DNA of 64,000 nt from Oscillospiraceae bacterium (GTDB lineage: Bacteria > Bacillota > Clostridia > Oscillospirales > Oscillospiraceae), in NCBI GenBank assembly GCA_015067545.1, contig SVMG01000006.1, positions 58,804 through 122,803 of the forward strand, given 5' to 3'. This document shows, piece by piece, positions 26,090 to 35,413 of the stretch; position 1 is the first letter of the stretch, and every line of letters begins with the position of its first letter. The notes below the pieces were generated by a model. The model did no database searches. It saw only the letters and a list, made by a program, of their open reading frames with translations, and was not told the DNA's origin. A program made the translations under genes and the position numbers.

Positions 26090-26800
26090 TTATGCGCAAG
26101 TGGTTTGCCGCAGAAATTCCTTCTTCAAACGCAGCATGATCCGCTTTTCCAGCCGGGAGATATAGGACTGGGAGATCCCCATTTGCTGGGCAATTTCCTT
26201 CTGTGTCATTTCCTTTCGGCCATACAGGCCGAAGCGCAGCAGTACGATCTCCCGCTCCCGTTCCGGTAATTCCGACAGCGCCTGCCGCAGCACCGCCAAG
26301 TCAACATCATCCTCCAGTGGGCGGTAGATCTGATCCTCATCCGTACCCAAAATATCTGATAACAGCAGTTCATTGCCGTCGTAGTCCATATTGATCGGTT
26401 CATCCAGGGACACTTCCGCCTTTTGGCAGGAGGTTTTACGAATATACATTAAGATCTCATTTTCGATACATCGGGACGCATACGTGGCTAATTTGATATT
26501 TTTATCCCGTCGGTAGGTGTTGATCGCCTTGATCAGACCAATCGTTCCAATGGAGATCAGGTCTTCCAAATTGATCCCGGTGTTTTCAAACCGACGAGCT
26601 ATATAGACCACCAGGCGCAGGTTATGCTCGATAAGCAGCTGCTTGGCTCTCTCATCTCCCAGTTCCAGAGCCTCCAGCGCATCCAGTTCCTCCTGCCCCT
26701 TCAGCGGTGGAGGCAGAATATCGCTTCCTCCTATGTAATAGATCTCCCCTTTGGGAACAAGTCCGATCTTGATTAGAAACGCCCACAATTTTTCCATCAT
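26090..26800 (-). CDS. sigE: Sporulation sigma factor E precursor
   Basis: 236 residues. Residues 1-~28 are a pro-sequence ending near [12 protein letters not shown], as in pro-SigE. Region 2 ([44 protein letters not shown]) and region 4 ([36 protein letters not shown]) are complete. SigE runs the early mother-cell programme of sporulation. The start overlaps the spoIIGA stop (ATGA). The usual downstream partner sigG is not present; rex follows instead. Confidence 0.96.
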   Translation of the reverse strand: MMEKLWAFLIKIGLVPKGEIYYIGGSDILPPPLKGQEELDALEALELGDERAKQLLIEHNLRLVVYIARRFENTGINLEDLISIGTIGLIKAINTYRRDKNIKLATYASRCIENEILMYIRKTSCQKAEVSLDEPINMDYDGNELLLSDILGTDEDQIYRPLEDDVDLAVLRQALSELPEREREIVLLRFGLYGRKEMTQKEIAQQMGISQSYISRLEKRIMLRLKKEFLRQTTCA

Positions 26801-27567
26801 ACTGTTCCTCCCGCCAAAGCCTGATATCCTTCCTGTCCTCCGATTTCCTCCGGCGCAAAGGCGACCATTGGGCTGATGGTGCGTCCACCCAGTCGCACCT
26901 GCTCAAGACGCAGCGCCAATAGCATCCCGCCGGGTCTGCCTACTGCCCGGTAGGGAATTAACCTTGCTCCGGGGATATTCCCTTGAGCCAACGCGCCGAT
27001 GGGGTCGTGGATCATTTCCCGGGAAATCCCCAATCTGCAACCAATGTCCATCCCTACCACAAGAACGCTGGCACCGGTGATGGGGTCTGTCAAAGTGTTT
27101 CCGGTATCCACCAAGGCAGTCAGCTTCAGCTTCTGACCCTTCCAGCATAGTTCAACGGGCTGGTATTTATCGATTCCCAAAGGTGATCGGATCCCGATAG
27201 CGCACAGCAGTACCACTCCTGCCGCTGCCAAGACCAGTGACGCAAAATTTCCCTTGCCCAATCCCATAGCCATGCCACCCAGGGCCATGCTGAGCAGCAC
27301 AAAGATCGTTCCCCGGCGCAATGCGCTCCAGCTCCGGCCATATGCAATAACTGCCATTGCACCGAGGCAGAAAAGCCGCCACAGGGTATTTCCCAAGAAG
27401 CGACATTCCGGCAGCATACATATCCCCCCATATATACCGCCTACCGCCCCAGCCAAAGCACAGCGCCGCCATCCAGCAGGATGACCTGTCAACCGGTTTG
27501 CACCCATCAAAAGCAGGAAATCCACCAAAAAATTCAGCAGCACCACCAGATCAAGATATACTGTCAC
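26797..27567 (-). CDS. spoIIGA: Sigma-E processing peptidase SpoIIGA
   Basis: 256 residues from a GTG after GGGAGGCGATGGC. Five hydrophobic segments in residues 1-125 form the membrane domain; the cytoplasmic half carries the aspartic-protease motif [11 protein letters not shown] with Asp154. SpoIIGA cleaves pro-SigE at the septum after a forespore signal. It overlaps sigE by 4 bp, so the protease and its substrate are translated together. A TATACT -10 is visible at 27597-27602, and an inverted TTGTC-N10-GACAA (27634-27653) lies upstream of it. Confidence 0.94.
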   Translation of the reverse strand: MTVYLDLVVLLNFLVDFLLLMGANRLTGHPAGWRRCALAGAVGGIYGGICMLPECRFLGNTLWRLFCLGAMAVIAYGRSWSALRRGTIFVLLSMALGGMAMGLGKGNFASLVLAAAGVVLLCAIGIRSPLGIDKYQPVELCWKGQKLKLTALVDTGNTLTDPITGASVLVVGMDIGCRLGISREMIHDPIGALAQGNIPGARLIPYRAVGRPGGMLLALRLEQVRLGGRTISPMVAFAPEEIGGQEGYQALAGGTV

Positions 27568-27703
27568 GCCATCGCCTCCCCTGTGAAGATGGTTTCAGTA
27601 TACCTGCCCGATCTCAAAAAGTCGGTCGCATCCTTGTCCGCTATCCGCGACAAATCCTCCCTGCCCCTGCGTGATTTTGGGACAAACCTGCGCATACACA
27701 CAG

Positions 27704-27734
27704 AAAGCGGCAGCCGAATTTATCGGCTGCCGCT
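27704..27734 (-). terminator. Terminator overlapping the end of the DUF951 gene
   Basis: A perfect 12-bp stem (27706-27717 with 27723-27734, 5-base loop) spans the stop codon of the DUF951 gene; a short T run follows on the minus strand. Confidence 0.7.
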
Positions 27735-27932
27735 TGAATCTGTCGAGGAGTTTTCACTTTTACTGATCGAACGGATATTTTTCTCTGCCTTGAAACGGGG
27801 CACCATGATCTCATGGCCGCATCCTAAGCAGCGCAGACGGAAATCCGCCCCTGTGCGAAGCACCTGCCACCGCTTTTCTCCGCAGGGATGGGGCTTTTTC
27901 ATGGTGAGAATGTCATTAAGTTGTATATCCAT
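27720..27932 (-). CDS. DUF951 family small protein
   Basis: 70 residues. The core is MKKPHPCGEKRWQVLRTG, then RLRCLGCGHEIMVPR, which match DUF951, a small protein with a Cys triad seen across Bacillota, often near ychF or rpsF. The tail is Ser-rich and its last codons lie in the terminator stem. I used the ATG at 27932 after AAGGGGAAATGATT; the frame opens 9 codons earlier inside rarA. It directly follows rarA. Confidence 0.88.
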   Translation of the reverse strand: MDIQLNDILTMKKPHPCGEKRWQVLRTGADFRLRCLGCGHEIMVPRFKAEKNIRSISKSENSSTDSSGSR

Positions 27933-27934
27933 AA

Positions 27935-29197
27935 TCATTTCCCCTTGATGGCATCCCAATACTGCTTGGCTGACTGCTCCAGCTTGTTTGGGCCGTATTC
28001 ATAGTAGGTCTTGTCTGCAATATCATCCGGCAGGTACTGCTGTTTAACCCAATGGTTTGGAAAATCGTGGGGATACTGATAGCCCTGCTCCCGCTCCATG
28101 GTGTATGTGTCCGCGTGGACATTCTGTAAATGCCGGGGAAATCCCCTGCCCAAGCCGTTGCGCACATCCTCCAATGCCATATCCAGCGCAATATGCCCGG
28201 AATTGGATTTTGGCGAGGTAGCCATGAGCACCGCCGCATCTCCCAAGGGGATCCGGGCTTCGGGCATGCCCAGCATCAGCGCTGCATCCACGCAGGCTTT
28301 GACGATGGGAATGATCTGCGGAAACGCCAGTCCCACATCCTCGCAGGCAATGACCATCAGCCGGCGGCAGGCGCCTTGCATCTGACCGGCTTCCAACAGC
28401 CGCGCCAGATAGTGGCAGGCCGCATCCGGATCAGATCCGCGGATGGATTTCTGCAAGGCAGACAGCAGATCATAGAAGTTATCTCCATCCCGGTCGGCGC
28501 GCAACGCGCTCTTTTGGGAAACTGCCTTGGCGTCCTCCAATGTCAGCACCAGCTCTCCCTTGTCCGGCTTGCCTGCAGAGAACAGTACCTCCACCGCATT
28601 CATAGCCTTGCGCAAATCACCGCCACAAGAACCGGCGATATATTCCAGTGCGCCCTCTTCAGGCTTCGCCTTCAAAGCAGTGCGCTGCTCCAGGAATGCA
28701 ACTGCCCGCTTCACCGCTTTCAACGCTGCCTTGGCATCGATCTGCTTGAACTCAAAAACGGTGGAACGGCTCAAAATAGCATTGAATACATAAAAATAGG
28801 GATTCTCTGTTGTGGATGCGATCAGGGTGATCTTGCCGCTTTCAATATAATCAAGCAAAATCTGCTGTTGTTTTTTATTAAAGGACTGGATCTCGTCCAA
28901 ATACAGCAAAATACCGTTGGGAGCAAGGAAAGTATCCAGCTGAGCGGCGATCTCCTTAATATCCGCTGTGGATGCTGTGGTAGCGTTCAGCTGATACAGT
29001 GTCCGGTTGGTCTGTTGGGCGATGATCTTGGCGACGGTAGTTTTACCTGTACCACTTGGGCCGTAGAAGATCATGTTCGGCACTTTCCCGCTGTCCACCA
29101 ATCGGCGCAGAATTCCATTTTCTCCCAAAATATGCTCCTGCCCGAACACCTCATCCAGGGTCTGAGGCCGCAAGAGGTCTGCAAGTGGCTGATACAT
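27935..29197 (-). CDS. rarA: Replication-associated recombination protein A (RarA/MgsA AAA ATPase)
   Basis: 420 residues. Walker A GPSGTGKTT (46-54), Walker B LLYLDEIQSF, sensor ASTTENPYF and the arginine-finger region, then the tetramerisation and C-terminal domains (MVIACEDVGLA, GHIALDMALEDV). RarA acts at stalled replication forks. I used the ATG at 29197 after AAAGGAG; the upstream extension lacks a ribosome site. An extended -10 (TGCTATACT) precedes it. Confidence 0.95.
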   Translation of the reverse strand: MYQPLADLLRPQTLDEVFGQEHILGENGILRRLVDSGKVPNMIFYGPSGTGKTTVAKIIAQQTNRTLYQLNATTASTADIKEIAAQLDTFLAPNGILLYLDEIQSFNKKQQQILLDYIESGKITLIASTTENPYFYVFNAILSRSTVFEFKQIDAKAALKAVKRAVAFLEQRTALKAKPEEGALEYIAGSCGGDLRKAMNAVEVLFSAGKPDKGELVLTLEDAKAVSQKSALRADRDGDNFYDLLSALQKSIRGSDPDAACHYLARLLEAGQMQGACRRLMVIACEDVGLAFPQIIPIVKACVDAALMLGMPEARIPLGDAAVLMATSPKSNSGHIALDMALEDVRNGLGRGFPRHLQNVHADTYTMEREQGYQYPHDFPNHWVKQQYLPDDIADKTYYEYGPNKLEQSAKQYWDAIKGK

Positions 29198-29222
29198 AGG
29201 CCGCTCCTTTCTGTTTTTTCTC

Positions 29223-29231
29223 AGTATAGCA
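29223..29231 (-). promoter_or_regulatory. Extended -10 promoter of rarA
   Basis: Minus strand TGCTATACT: a TGn extension and TATACT (29223-29228), about 26 bp before the rarA start. The -35 is poor (TGCATT at 17 bp). Confidence 0.55.
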
Positions 29232-29363
29232 CACCTTGCAAAAAAATGCACCAACTTTTTTCACTATTTTCGATTTTTTGTTCTAGAATTAAAATGAGTT
29301 TGTATTGAATCGTTTTTCGCCATATTCTGTGAAATTTGTTCTGTACTTTTTACAAAATTATGC

Positions 29364-29369
29364 TATAAT
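29364..29369 (+). promoter_or_regulatory. -10 element of the decarboxylase operon
   Basis: TATAAT at 29364-29369, 38 bp before the beta-subunit start. The best -35 at proper spacing is a weak TGTACT. The rest of the 210-bp gap is A+T-rich and shows no gene. Confidence 0.55.
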
Positions 29370-29407
29370 GGATTTGATATCGTGAAAAATATTTTTCGGA
29401 GGTTACT

Positions 29408-30535
29408 ATGGAAGTATTGCTTCAGAACTTTGCCAACATAACCTGGCAGGCCGTGGTCATGTGGGGCATTGGTGGCATCCTGATCTACCTTGCCATCGTC
29501 AAGGAAATGGAGCCCACATTGCTGCTGCCCATGGGCTTTGGCGCTATTTTGATGAACCTGCCCGTTCCTGAGGCAGGCACCGGTGTACAGGCCGTTATCA
29601 ATGCCCTGTTTGCCATCGGTATCGATTATCACGAGCTGTTCCCCCTGCTTCTGTTCGTGGGTATCGGCGCAATGATCGACTTTGGCCCGTTGCTCAACAA
29701 TCCCAAGCTGATGATCTTCGGTGCGGCCGCCCAGTTTGGTATCTTCTTTACACTGTTTATGGCAACCCTGTTCGGCTTCGAGCTGAAGGATGCCGCTTCC
29801 ATTGCCATCATCGGCGCAGCCGACGGCCCCACGGCCATTTATGTTGCCGGCCAGTTGATGTCCAACTACATGGCACCCATTATGGTGGCCGCCTATTCTT
29901 ACATGGCGCTTGTTCCCTTGGTACAGCCCCCCATCATCAAGCTGTGCACCACCAAGAAGGAGCGCCGCATCAAGATGGCCTACGAGGGCAAGAATGTTTC
30001 CAAGCGCACCAAGATCCTGTTCCCCATCGTGGTCACCATGATCGTTGCTTTGGTCGCCCCCGATGCTGTGGCGCTGATCGGCTTTTTGATGTTCGGCAAC
30101 CTGATCCGCGAGTGTGGCGTGCTCAACTCCCTGTCCGACACCGCACAGAATGTGCTGGCAAACCTCATTACCCTGTTCTTGGGCATCACCATCGCCGCCC
30201 GTATGCGCGCAGCCGAATTCCTGCAGTGGCAGACCATCCTGATCATGGGTCTGGGTCTGATCGCTTTCGTGGTGGATACCTTCGGTGGCATCATGATCGC
30301 CAAGCTGATGAACATCTTCCTGCCCGAGGGCAAGAAGATCAACCCCATGATCGGCGCAGCCGGTATTTCTGCATTCCCCATGTCCGCCCGTGTGGTGCAC
30401 AAGATGGGTCTGGAGGAAGACAATTCCAACTTCCTGCTGATGCACTCCATCGGTGTTAATGTGTCCGGCCAGATTGCATCCGTCATCGCCGGCGGTTTGA
30501 TCCTGGCACTGGTCAAGAGCCAGCTGGGACTGTAA
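29408..30535 (+). CDS. Sodium-ion-translocating decarboxylase, beta subunit
   Basis: 375 residues, about ten predicted helices. Signatures are MEPTLLLPMGFG, IIGAADGPTAIYV (the re-entrant DGP motif) and SAFPMSARVVHKMG. OadB/GcdB-type subunits remove carboxybiotin and pump Na+ out of the cell. The start follows CGGAGG. The next gene encodes a 58-residue gamma-like subunit. The carboxyltransferase and the biotin carrier are not in the window. Confidence 0.94.
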   Translation: MEVLLQNFANITWQAVVMWGIGGILIYLAIVKEMEPTLLLPMGFGAILMNLPVPEAGTGVQAVINALFAIGIDYHELFPLLLFVGIGAMIDFGPLLNNPKLMIFGAAAQFGIFFTLFMATLFGFELKDAASIAIIGAADGPTAIYVAGQLMSNYMAPIMVAAYSYMALVPLVQPPIIKLCTTKKERRIKMAYEGKNVSKRTKILFPIVVTMIVALVAPDAVALIGFLMFGNLIRECGVLNSLSDTAQNVLANLITLFLGITIAARMRAAEFLQWQTILIMGLGLIAFVVDTFGGIMIAKLMNIFLPEGKKINPMIGAAGISAFPMSARVVHKMGLEEDNSNFLLMHSIGVNVSGQIASVIAGGLILALVKSQLGL

Positions 30536-30547
30536 GAGGAGGTTACT

Positions 30548-30724
30548 ATGAACGAGATTGCAATTAAGATCGGAACTGCTGTTGCACAGTTCTTTGTTGG
30601 TATCGATACCGCAGCCTTGCTGAACGCCCTGGGTATCGTGGGCGCGGGTATGCTGGGTATCTTCACCGTGACGCTGGTGATCATCGGCGTTGTTACCCTG
30701 CTGAACAAGCTGGGCTCCAAGTAA
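30548..30724 (+). CDS. Small single-helix protein, probable decarboxylase gamma-type subunit
   Basis: 58 residues, ATG 7 bases after AGAGGAGG, 12 bp after the beta subunit. One transmembrane helix (~28-53, GIVGAGMLGIFTVTLVIIGV) is flanked by a short N-terminal helix and a Lys-ending tail. Size, topology and place fit an OadG-like membrane subunit that stabilises the Na+ pump. OadG usually comes first in the operon and has its helix near the N-terminus, so this is a tentative call. Confidence 0.7.
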   Translation: MNEIAIKIGTAVAQFFVGIDTAALLNALGIVGAGMLGIFTVTLVIIGVVTLLNKLGSK

Positions 30725-30730
30725 AATAGC

Positions 30731-30763
30731 AACCGGGTCTGCAATATGCAGACCCGGTTTTTA
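30731..30763 (+). terminator. Terminator of the decarboxylase operon
   Basis: A perfect 12-bp stem (30731-30742 with 30748-30759, 5-base loop) followed by T. It also lies at the end of the convergent phosphatase gene. Confidence 0.88.
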
Positions 30764-31393
30764 TATGTTTTTCGGCAAATTGGTGCAAAGTTCTCCCAAG
30801 AAATCACAAGTGCCCCGCTCTATCTCTGTGAACTTGCCATCGTACTCATAGACGGTAACAGATGCATTGGGCACCCACGGGATCTCCTGCGCCCCATCGG
30901 CAGAACCGGTGAGAATGAAGCTTTCCATCATCCGGATGGGTGTCGCGTGACACACCAGGCAAATTGTTTCTTCCGGCGCTTCCAGCACATTCTTGAAAAA
31001 CGCCGTCACCCGGTCATAAAGCTGTTTGCAGGTCTCTCCCCCATCCGGGGTGGCAAGGCCGATATTCTCTCTCCAAGCCTTATAGGTTTGGGGATATTTT
31101 TCTGCAATTTCCGTAAAGGTCAAGCCCTGCCAAAGGCCGGAATTGATCTCCATCAGCTCATCCCGCTTTTCCATAGGGCAGTTTTGGCACGTCGCGATGG
31201 GCTGTGCCGTCTCCACCGCCCGTTCCAAAGAACTTACATAAATCTTATCGATCCGGTATTTGTCCAAATACTGAGCCATCCGCAGCGCCTGTTCCCTGCC
31301 GGTTTGCGTTAAAAGTGCATTCAGTTGGCCGGTGAACGTCTTTTTCACGTTGCTTTCGCTCTGCCCATGGCGCACCATAATGACGGTTTTCAC
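30761..31393 (-). CDS. Histidine phosphatase family protein (phosphoglycerate-mutase-like)
   Basis: 210 residues from a GTG behind GGAGGGCGGCA. The RHG motif with nucleophile His9 (VRHGQSESN), the acid at RDELMEINSGLWQG and the second His in LVCHATP are present. These enzymes dephosphorylate small metabolites; the cofactor-independent specificity cannot be read here. It stands alone between the decarboxylase operon and the divergent HAD gene. Confidence 0.9.
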   Translation of the reverse strand: MKTVIMVRHGQSESNVKKTFTGQLNALLTQTGREQALRMAQYLDKYRIDKIYVSSLERAVETAQPIATCQNCPMEKRDELMEINSGLWQGLTFTEIAEKYPQTYKAWRENIGLATPDGGETCKQLYDRVTAFFKNVLEAPEETICLVCHATPIRMMESFILTGSADGAQEIPWVPNASVTVYEYDGKFTEIERGTCDFLGELCTNLPKNI

Positions 31394-31481
31394 ACTGCCG
31401 CCCTCCTCTGTAAAACTCTTGACTTATTATAGCGCAAACCTTATAATAAAGCAATCGGAAAAGAAAAAAGCAGGTGTATTT

Positions 31482-32159
31482 ATGATAAAGCTGTGCATCT
31501 TTGATCTGGACGGAACAGTGCTGGACACTGTTACCACCATCGCCTACTATGGCAATTACGCCCTGAGCAAACACGGCATCGAACCCATCGATGTGGAAGA
31601 ATACAAATATTTTGCCGGTAATGGCGCGGTCAATCTCATCAAGCGCGCTCTGCGCTTCCGGGATGCGCTGACGGATGAAACTTTTGAAAAGGTTTTTGCC
31701 GACTACAATGCCGCGTACAATGCAAACACTTCCTACCTTACTGCTCCCTTTGCGGGTATCAAGGAAACTCTGGATGCCATCAAGGCGCAGGAAATTAAAA
31801 TGGCGATCCTCTCCAACAAGCCCCATTTCGCCACCTGCGGTGTGATCAACTCCCAGTTTGGTGAGGGTTATTTTGACTGCGTCTACGGTCAGCGGGAGGA
31901 TGTTCCCATCAAGCCCGATCCCACCGCCGTTTTGGGAATTATGGAAGAATGCGATACCAAACCGGAAGAATGCCTGTACATTGGTGACACCGGCACGGAC
32001 ATGAAGACCGGCAAAAACGCAAACCTGTATACTGTGGGTGTCCTGTGGGGCTTCCGGGGCAAGGACGAACTGCTCCAGGGCGGTGCGGACACCATCATTG
32101 AAAAACCCCAGCAATTACTTGACTGCATTGAAGCACACAGAAAGGTTGGTGCATTATGA
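31482..32159 (+). CDS. HAD-family phosphatase (phosphoglycolate-phosphatase-like)
   Basis: 225 residues. Motif I FDLDGTVLDT (Asp8, Asp10), an alpha-helical cap (~15-80), motif II ILSNKPH, motif III Lys in PIKPDPTA and motif IV YIGDTGTDMKT. The start ATG follows AAAGCAGG rather loosely; longer in-frame starts overlap the divergent gene. It overlaps asnA by 4 bp (ATGA), so the pair is co-translated. The substrate is uncertain. Confidence 0.9.
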   Translation: MIKLCIFDLDGTVLDTVTTIAYYGNYALSKHGIEPIDVEEYKYFAGNGAVNLIKRALRFRDALTDETFEKVFADYNAAYNANTSYLTAPFAGIKETLDAIKAQEIKMAILSNKPHFATCGVINSQFGEGYFDCVYGQREDVPIKPDPTAVLGIMEECDTKPEECLYIGDTGTDMKTGKNANLYTVGVLWGFRGKDELLQGGADTIIEKPQQLLDCIEAHRKVGAL

Positions 32160-33163
32160 ATCAAATCTACATTCCCCAGGGCTATCGCCCGGTGCTGGAT
32201 GCCTATGACACCCAGCGGGCCATCGCCTACATAAAGGAGTCGTTCCAAGAAGAGTTTTCCACCGCGCTGAACTTAAAGCGCGTGTCCGCTCCCCTGTTCG
32301 TCACAGAGGAATCCGGTCTGAACGACAACCTCAACGGCTACGAGCGCGCCGTTTCCTTTGACGTTCCCGCCGTGGGCGAGGATGCCCAGGTGGTGCATTC
32401 TCTTGCAAAATGGAAGCGCTTGGCACTGAAGCGGTACAATTTCAGCGTGGGTAACGGCCTGTACACGGACATGAACGCCATCCGTCGTGACGAAAGTCTT
32501 GACAACATCCACTCCATCTATGTGGACCAATGGGACTGGGAAAAAGTCATCACCAAGGAAAACCGGAATCTTGAGTATCTGAAACTGATCGTCCGGGCCA
32601 TCGTCCGGGCTATCTGTGACACCAACGACCGCCTGCATGTGCGCTTCCCCCAACTGCGGGTGGAACTGGAACGGGAGGTTTCCTTCATCACCACCCAGGA
32701 GCTGGAGGATCTGTACCCCGATCTGACCGGTTCTGAGCGTGAAAAAGCCTATGTAAAAGAGCATCACACCGCCTGCATTTTGCAGATCGGCGGCAAGCTC
32801 GCTTCCGGCAAGCCTCACGACGGCCGCGCGCCGGACTACGACGACTGGAGTCTCAACTGCGACATCTTCTTCTGGGACGAAGTCTTGGGCCGGGCTTTGG
32901 AGATTTCCTCCATGGGCATCCGCGTGGATGCCGAGGCTCTTGCCTATCAGCTGAAGGAAGCAAACTGCATGCACCGTGCTGAGCTGCCCTTCCACAAGAT
33001 GCTGCTCAACAACGAACTGCCCTTGACCATCGGCGGCGGTATCGGCCAGTCCCGCCTGTGTATGCTCATGATGGGCTGTGCCCACATCGGCGAAGTGCAG
33101 GCCAGCATTTGGGATGCTGAGACTGTGAAGGAATGCGAAAAGGCCGGCATTCGGTTACTGTAA
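32156..33163 (+). CDS. asnA: Aspartate-ammonia ligase
   Basis: 335 residues, full length of the class-II-synthetase-like AsnA family. Signatures are LFVTEESGLNDNLNG, FDVPA, DMNAIRRDE, YVDQWDWEK, and the late GGGIGQSRLCM motif. It makes asparagine from aspartate, ammonia and ATP. It overlaps the HAD gene by 4 bp. Confidence 0.97.
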   Translation: MNQIYIPQGYRPVLDAYDTQRAIAYIKESFQEEFSTALNLKRVSAPLFVTEESGLNDNLNGYERAVSFDVPAVGEDAQVVHSLAKWKRLALKRYNFSVGNGLYTDMNAIRRDESLDNIHSIYVDQWDWEKVITKENRNLEYLKLIVRAIVRAICDTNDRLHVRFPQLRVELEREVSFITTQELEDLYPDLTGSEREKAYVKEHHTACILQIGGKLASGKPHDGRAPDYDDWSLNCDIFFWDEVLGRALEISSMGIRVDAEALAYQLKEANCMHRAELPFHKMLLNNELPLTIGGGIGQSRLCMLMMGCAHIGEVQASIWDAETVKECEKAGIRLL

Positions 33164-33175
33164 GTATATCAAACC

Positions 33176-33202
33176 GGAGCATCTGCCAAACGCAGATGCT
33201 CC
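33176..33202 (+). terminator. Weak terminator or attenuator after asnA
   Basis: An 11-bp stem (33176-33186 with 33192-33202, 5-base loop) is followed by only three T, so readthrough into the MFS gene 21 bp further is likely. Confidence 0.55.
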
Positions 33203-33223
33203 TTTGAAAATGGAGGAATCCTT

Positions 33224-34513
33224 ATGAAAACCAAACTCTCCCCCCGCTTTTGGCTGGCGCTGAGCCTGTTCAGCCTGTTTGGACAGGTGGCTTGGGTGGT
33301 AGAGAACATGTACCTCAACGTGTTCATCTACAAGATGTTCCGGGCATCTGCCGCCGACATTTCCATGATGGTGGCTGCCAGCGCCATCACCGCAACATTG
33401 ACCACCGTGCTCATCGGCGCACTATCTGACCGGATGGGCAAGCGGAAGGTCTTTATGTGCGCAGGCTACATTCTGTGGGGCATCTCCGTCATGGGCTTCG
33501 GTCTGATCCGGGAAAACGAAATTCACAATCTATTCTTTCCCATGGTGTCCTTTAACGGTGCGGCATTGTCTCTTTGCATCACTCTGACCATCACGCTGGA
33601 CTGCGTGATGACCTTCTTCGGCTCTTCTGCAAACGATGCTGCCTTTAACGCATGGCTGACGGACAGCACCGACGAGACCAACCGGGGCGCGGCAGAGGGC
33701 ATCAACGCCATGATGCCGCTGGTTGCCATTTTGGTGGTTTTCGGCGGCTTTATGGCTTTCAACCTGGACAGCGCAGATAGCTGGAGCACGATTTTTTACA
33801 TCATCGGTGGTGTGACGATTTTGGTCGGCATTTTGGGCTTTTTCCTTATTCAGGACGCCCCCGCCCAGCCCTCTCAAACCGGCTACTGGCAAAATGTGAT
33901 CTACGGATTCCGTCCGTCCACTGTCAAAGAAAACGCCAAGCTGTACATCCAGTTGCTGCTGTTTATTGTTTTCAACATTTCCATTCAGATCTTCATGCCC
34001 TACCTCATTATTTACTATGAAGTATCCCTTGGCATGAAGGACTATGTACTCATCATGGCACCGGCTATTATTTTGGCTTCCGTTGCCACCGCATTGTGGG
34101 GCCGGGTGTATGACAAAAAGGGTTTTGATTTCTCTGCTGTGATTGCACTGATTTCGCTGATCGCCGGTTATGCCGTGTTGTTCCTTTTCAAAGAAACTGC
34201 GCTTGTTTTCGTAGGCTCTCTGCTGATGATGTGCGGCTATCTGTGCGGCATGGCCGTGTTTGGCGCAAAGATCCGGGATCTGACTCCAACCGGCAAGGCA
34301 GGCATGCTCCAGGGCGTGCGGATCTTCTCCCAGGTGCTTGTTCCCGGCGTGGTTGGCCCGTACATCGGCAAAGCGGTGCTTGCTAACGCCCAAACCATCG
34401 TCAACAATGACGGAACGACCTCTTTCGTGCCCAACGCCAACATTTTTCTGGCGGCATTGATCCCTGCGGCGATTGTGCTAGTTGTCTGTTTGGTAATACG
34501 CAAAAAGAAGTAA
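33224..34513 (+). CDS. Major facilitator superfamily transporter
   Basis: 429 residues with twelve predicted helices. The A-motif between helices 2 and 3 reads GALSDRMGKRK, and a second copy is near GRVYDKKGFD. The first helix (WLALSLFSLFGQVAWVVENM) and an SDETNRG-like loop recall sugar-transporting MFS proteins of the SLC45/GPH type. The substrate is unknown. The start follows TGGAGG. It ends at a strong terminator. Confidence 0.88.
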   Translation: MKTKLSPRFWLALSLFSLFGQVAWVVENMYLNVFIYKMFRASAADISMMVAASAITATLTTVLIGALSDRMGKRKVFMCAGYILWGISVMGFGLIRENEIHNLFFPMVSFNGAALSLCITLTITLDCVMTFFGSSANDAAFNAWLTDSTDETNRGAAEGINAMMPLVAILVVFGGFMAFNLDSADSWSTIFYIIGGVTILVGILGFFLIQDAPAQPSQTGYWQNVIYGFRPSTVKENAKLYIQLLLFIVFNISIQIFMPYLIIYYEVSLGMKDYVLIMAPAIILASVATALWGRVYDKKGFDFSAVIALISLIAGYAVLFLFKETALVFVGSLLMMCGYLCGMAVFGAKIRDLTPTGKAGMLQGVRIFSQVLVPGVVGPYIGKAVLANAQTIVNNDGTTSFVPNANIFLAALIPAAIVLVVCLVIRKKK

Positions 34514-34514
34514 A

Positions 34515-34546
34515 AAAAATCTCCGGCTTTTCAGCCGGAGATTTTT
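34515..34546. terminator. Bidirectional terminator of the MFS gene and the glucuronide operon
   Basis: Stem AAATCTCCGGCT / AGCCGGAGATTT with a 4-base loop and long A and T flanks. It closes both the MFS gene (+) and the operon ending with the SDR gene (-). Confidence 0.9.
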
Positions 34547-34554
34547 ATTAGCAA

Positions 34555-35400
34555 TTACACGCCGGAGTAGGCGGCGAAGCCTGCATCTACAGGCAGCACC
34601 ACGCCGGTGATGGCGGAAGCAGCCTTGTCGTCACACAGGAACAGCGTTGCGCCCAACAGCTCGTCTGCATCCACAAAACGGCCCGTAGGAGTACCGTTCA
34701 GGATCTTTGCAGAACGTGCGGTGGGTGTGCCGTCGTCATTGAACAGCAGAGCCTTGTTCTGAGCGGACACCAGGAAGCCGGGAGCAATGGCATTGCAGCG
34801 AATGCCGGTGCCGGCAAAGTGAGTAGCCAGCCACTGGGTGAAGTTGGAGATACCGGCCTTGGCGGCGGAGTAAGCAGGGATCTTGGTCAAGGGGGTATAC
34901 GCATTCATGGAAGAGATGTTCAGAATGCAACCGGCCTTCTTGGCAACCATATCCTTGGCAAATGCCTGGGTGGGCAGCAGCGTACCCTGGAAGTTCAGCT
35001 TGAACACGAAGTCCACACCGCCTGCATCCAGGTCAAAGAAGGACTTGCCGCCCTCCTTGGCCTCGTGCTGATACTCGTTGTCGGTGGTAGCTCGGGGATT
35101 GTTACCGCCAGCACCGTTGACCAGAATATCACAGGGACCCAGATCAGCAAGAACCGCCTGGTGGACAGCCTCCAATGCCTCGGGCTCCAGCACATTTGCC
35201 TTGTAGCCCTCGCAGATAAAGCCTTCAGCCTTCAGCTCGTTAGCCAGGGCCTTGACGGCATCCTCATTCAGGTCCAGAGCAGCAACCTTTGCACCACTCT
35301 GTGCAAAGGCACGGGCCATTGCGCCGCAGATCAGACCACCTGCGCCGGTAACAACGACAACCTTGCCGCTAAAATCAATGTTCAAAGGAAGATTTAACAT
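34555..35400 (-). CDS. SDR-family oxidoreductase, probable fructuronate reductase (UxuB-like)
   Basis: 281 residues. The Rossmann motif is VVVTGAGGLICG near 15-25, then VNGAGGNNP, the Ser at ISSMNAY and the catalytic YSAAK. SDR-type D-mannonate oxidoreductases replace the classic UxuB in many Bacillota and turn fructuronate into mannonate with NADH. It lies 13 bp after uxuA in the glucuronide operon, which supports that role. I used the ATG at 35400 behind GGAGGCAAATT. Confidence 0.88.
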   Translation of the reverse strand: MLNLPLNIDFSGKVVVVTGAGGLICGAMARAFAQSGAKVAALDLNEDAVKALANELKAEGFICEGYKANVLEPEALEAVHQAVLADLGPCDILVNGAGGNNPRATTDNEYQHEAKEGGKSFFDLDAGGVDFVFKLNFQGTLLPTQAFAKDMVAKKAGCILNISSMNAYTPLTKIPAYSAAKAGISNFTQWLATHFAGTGIRCNAIAPGFLVSAQNKALLFNDDGTPTARSAKILNGTPTGRFVDADELLGATLFLCDDKAASAITGVVLPVDAGFAAYSGV

Positions 35401-35413
35401 AATTTGCCTCCAA

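Noticed and set aside
33176..33202. A riboswitch between asnA and the MFS gene
   Set aside because: Only a simple hairpin is present; there is no larger conserved fold and the gap is 60 bp.
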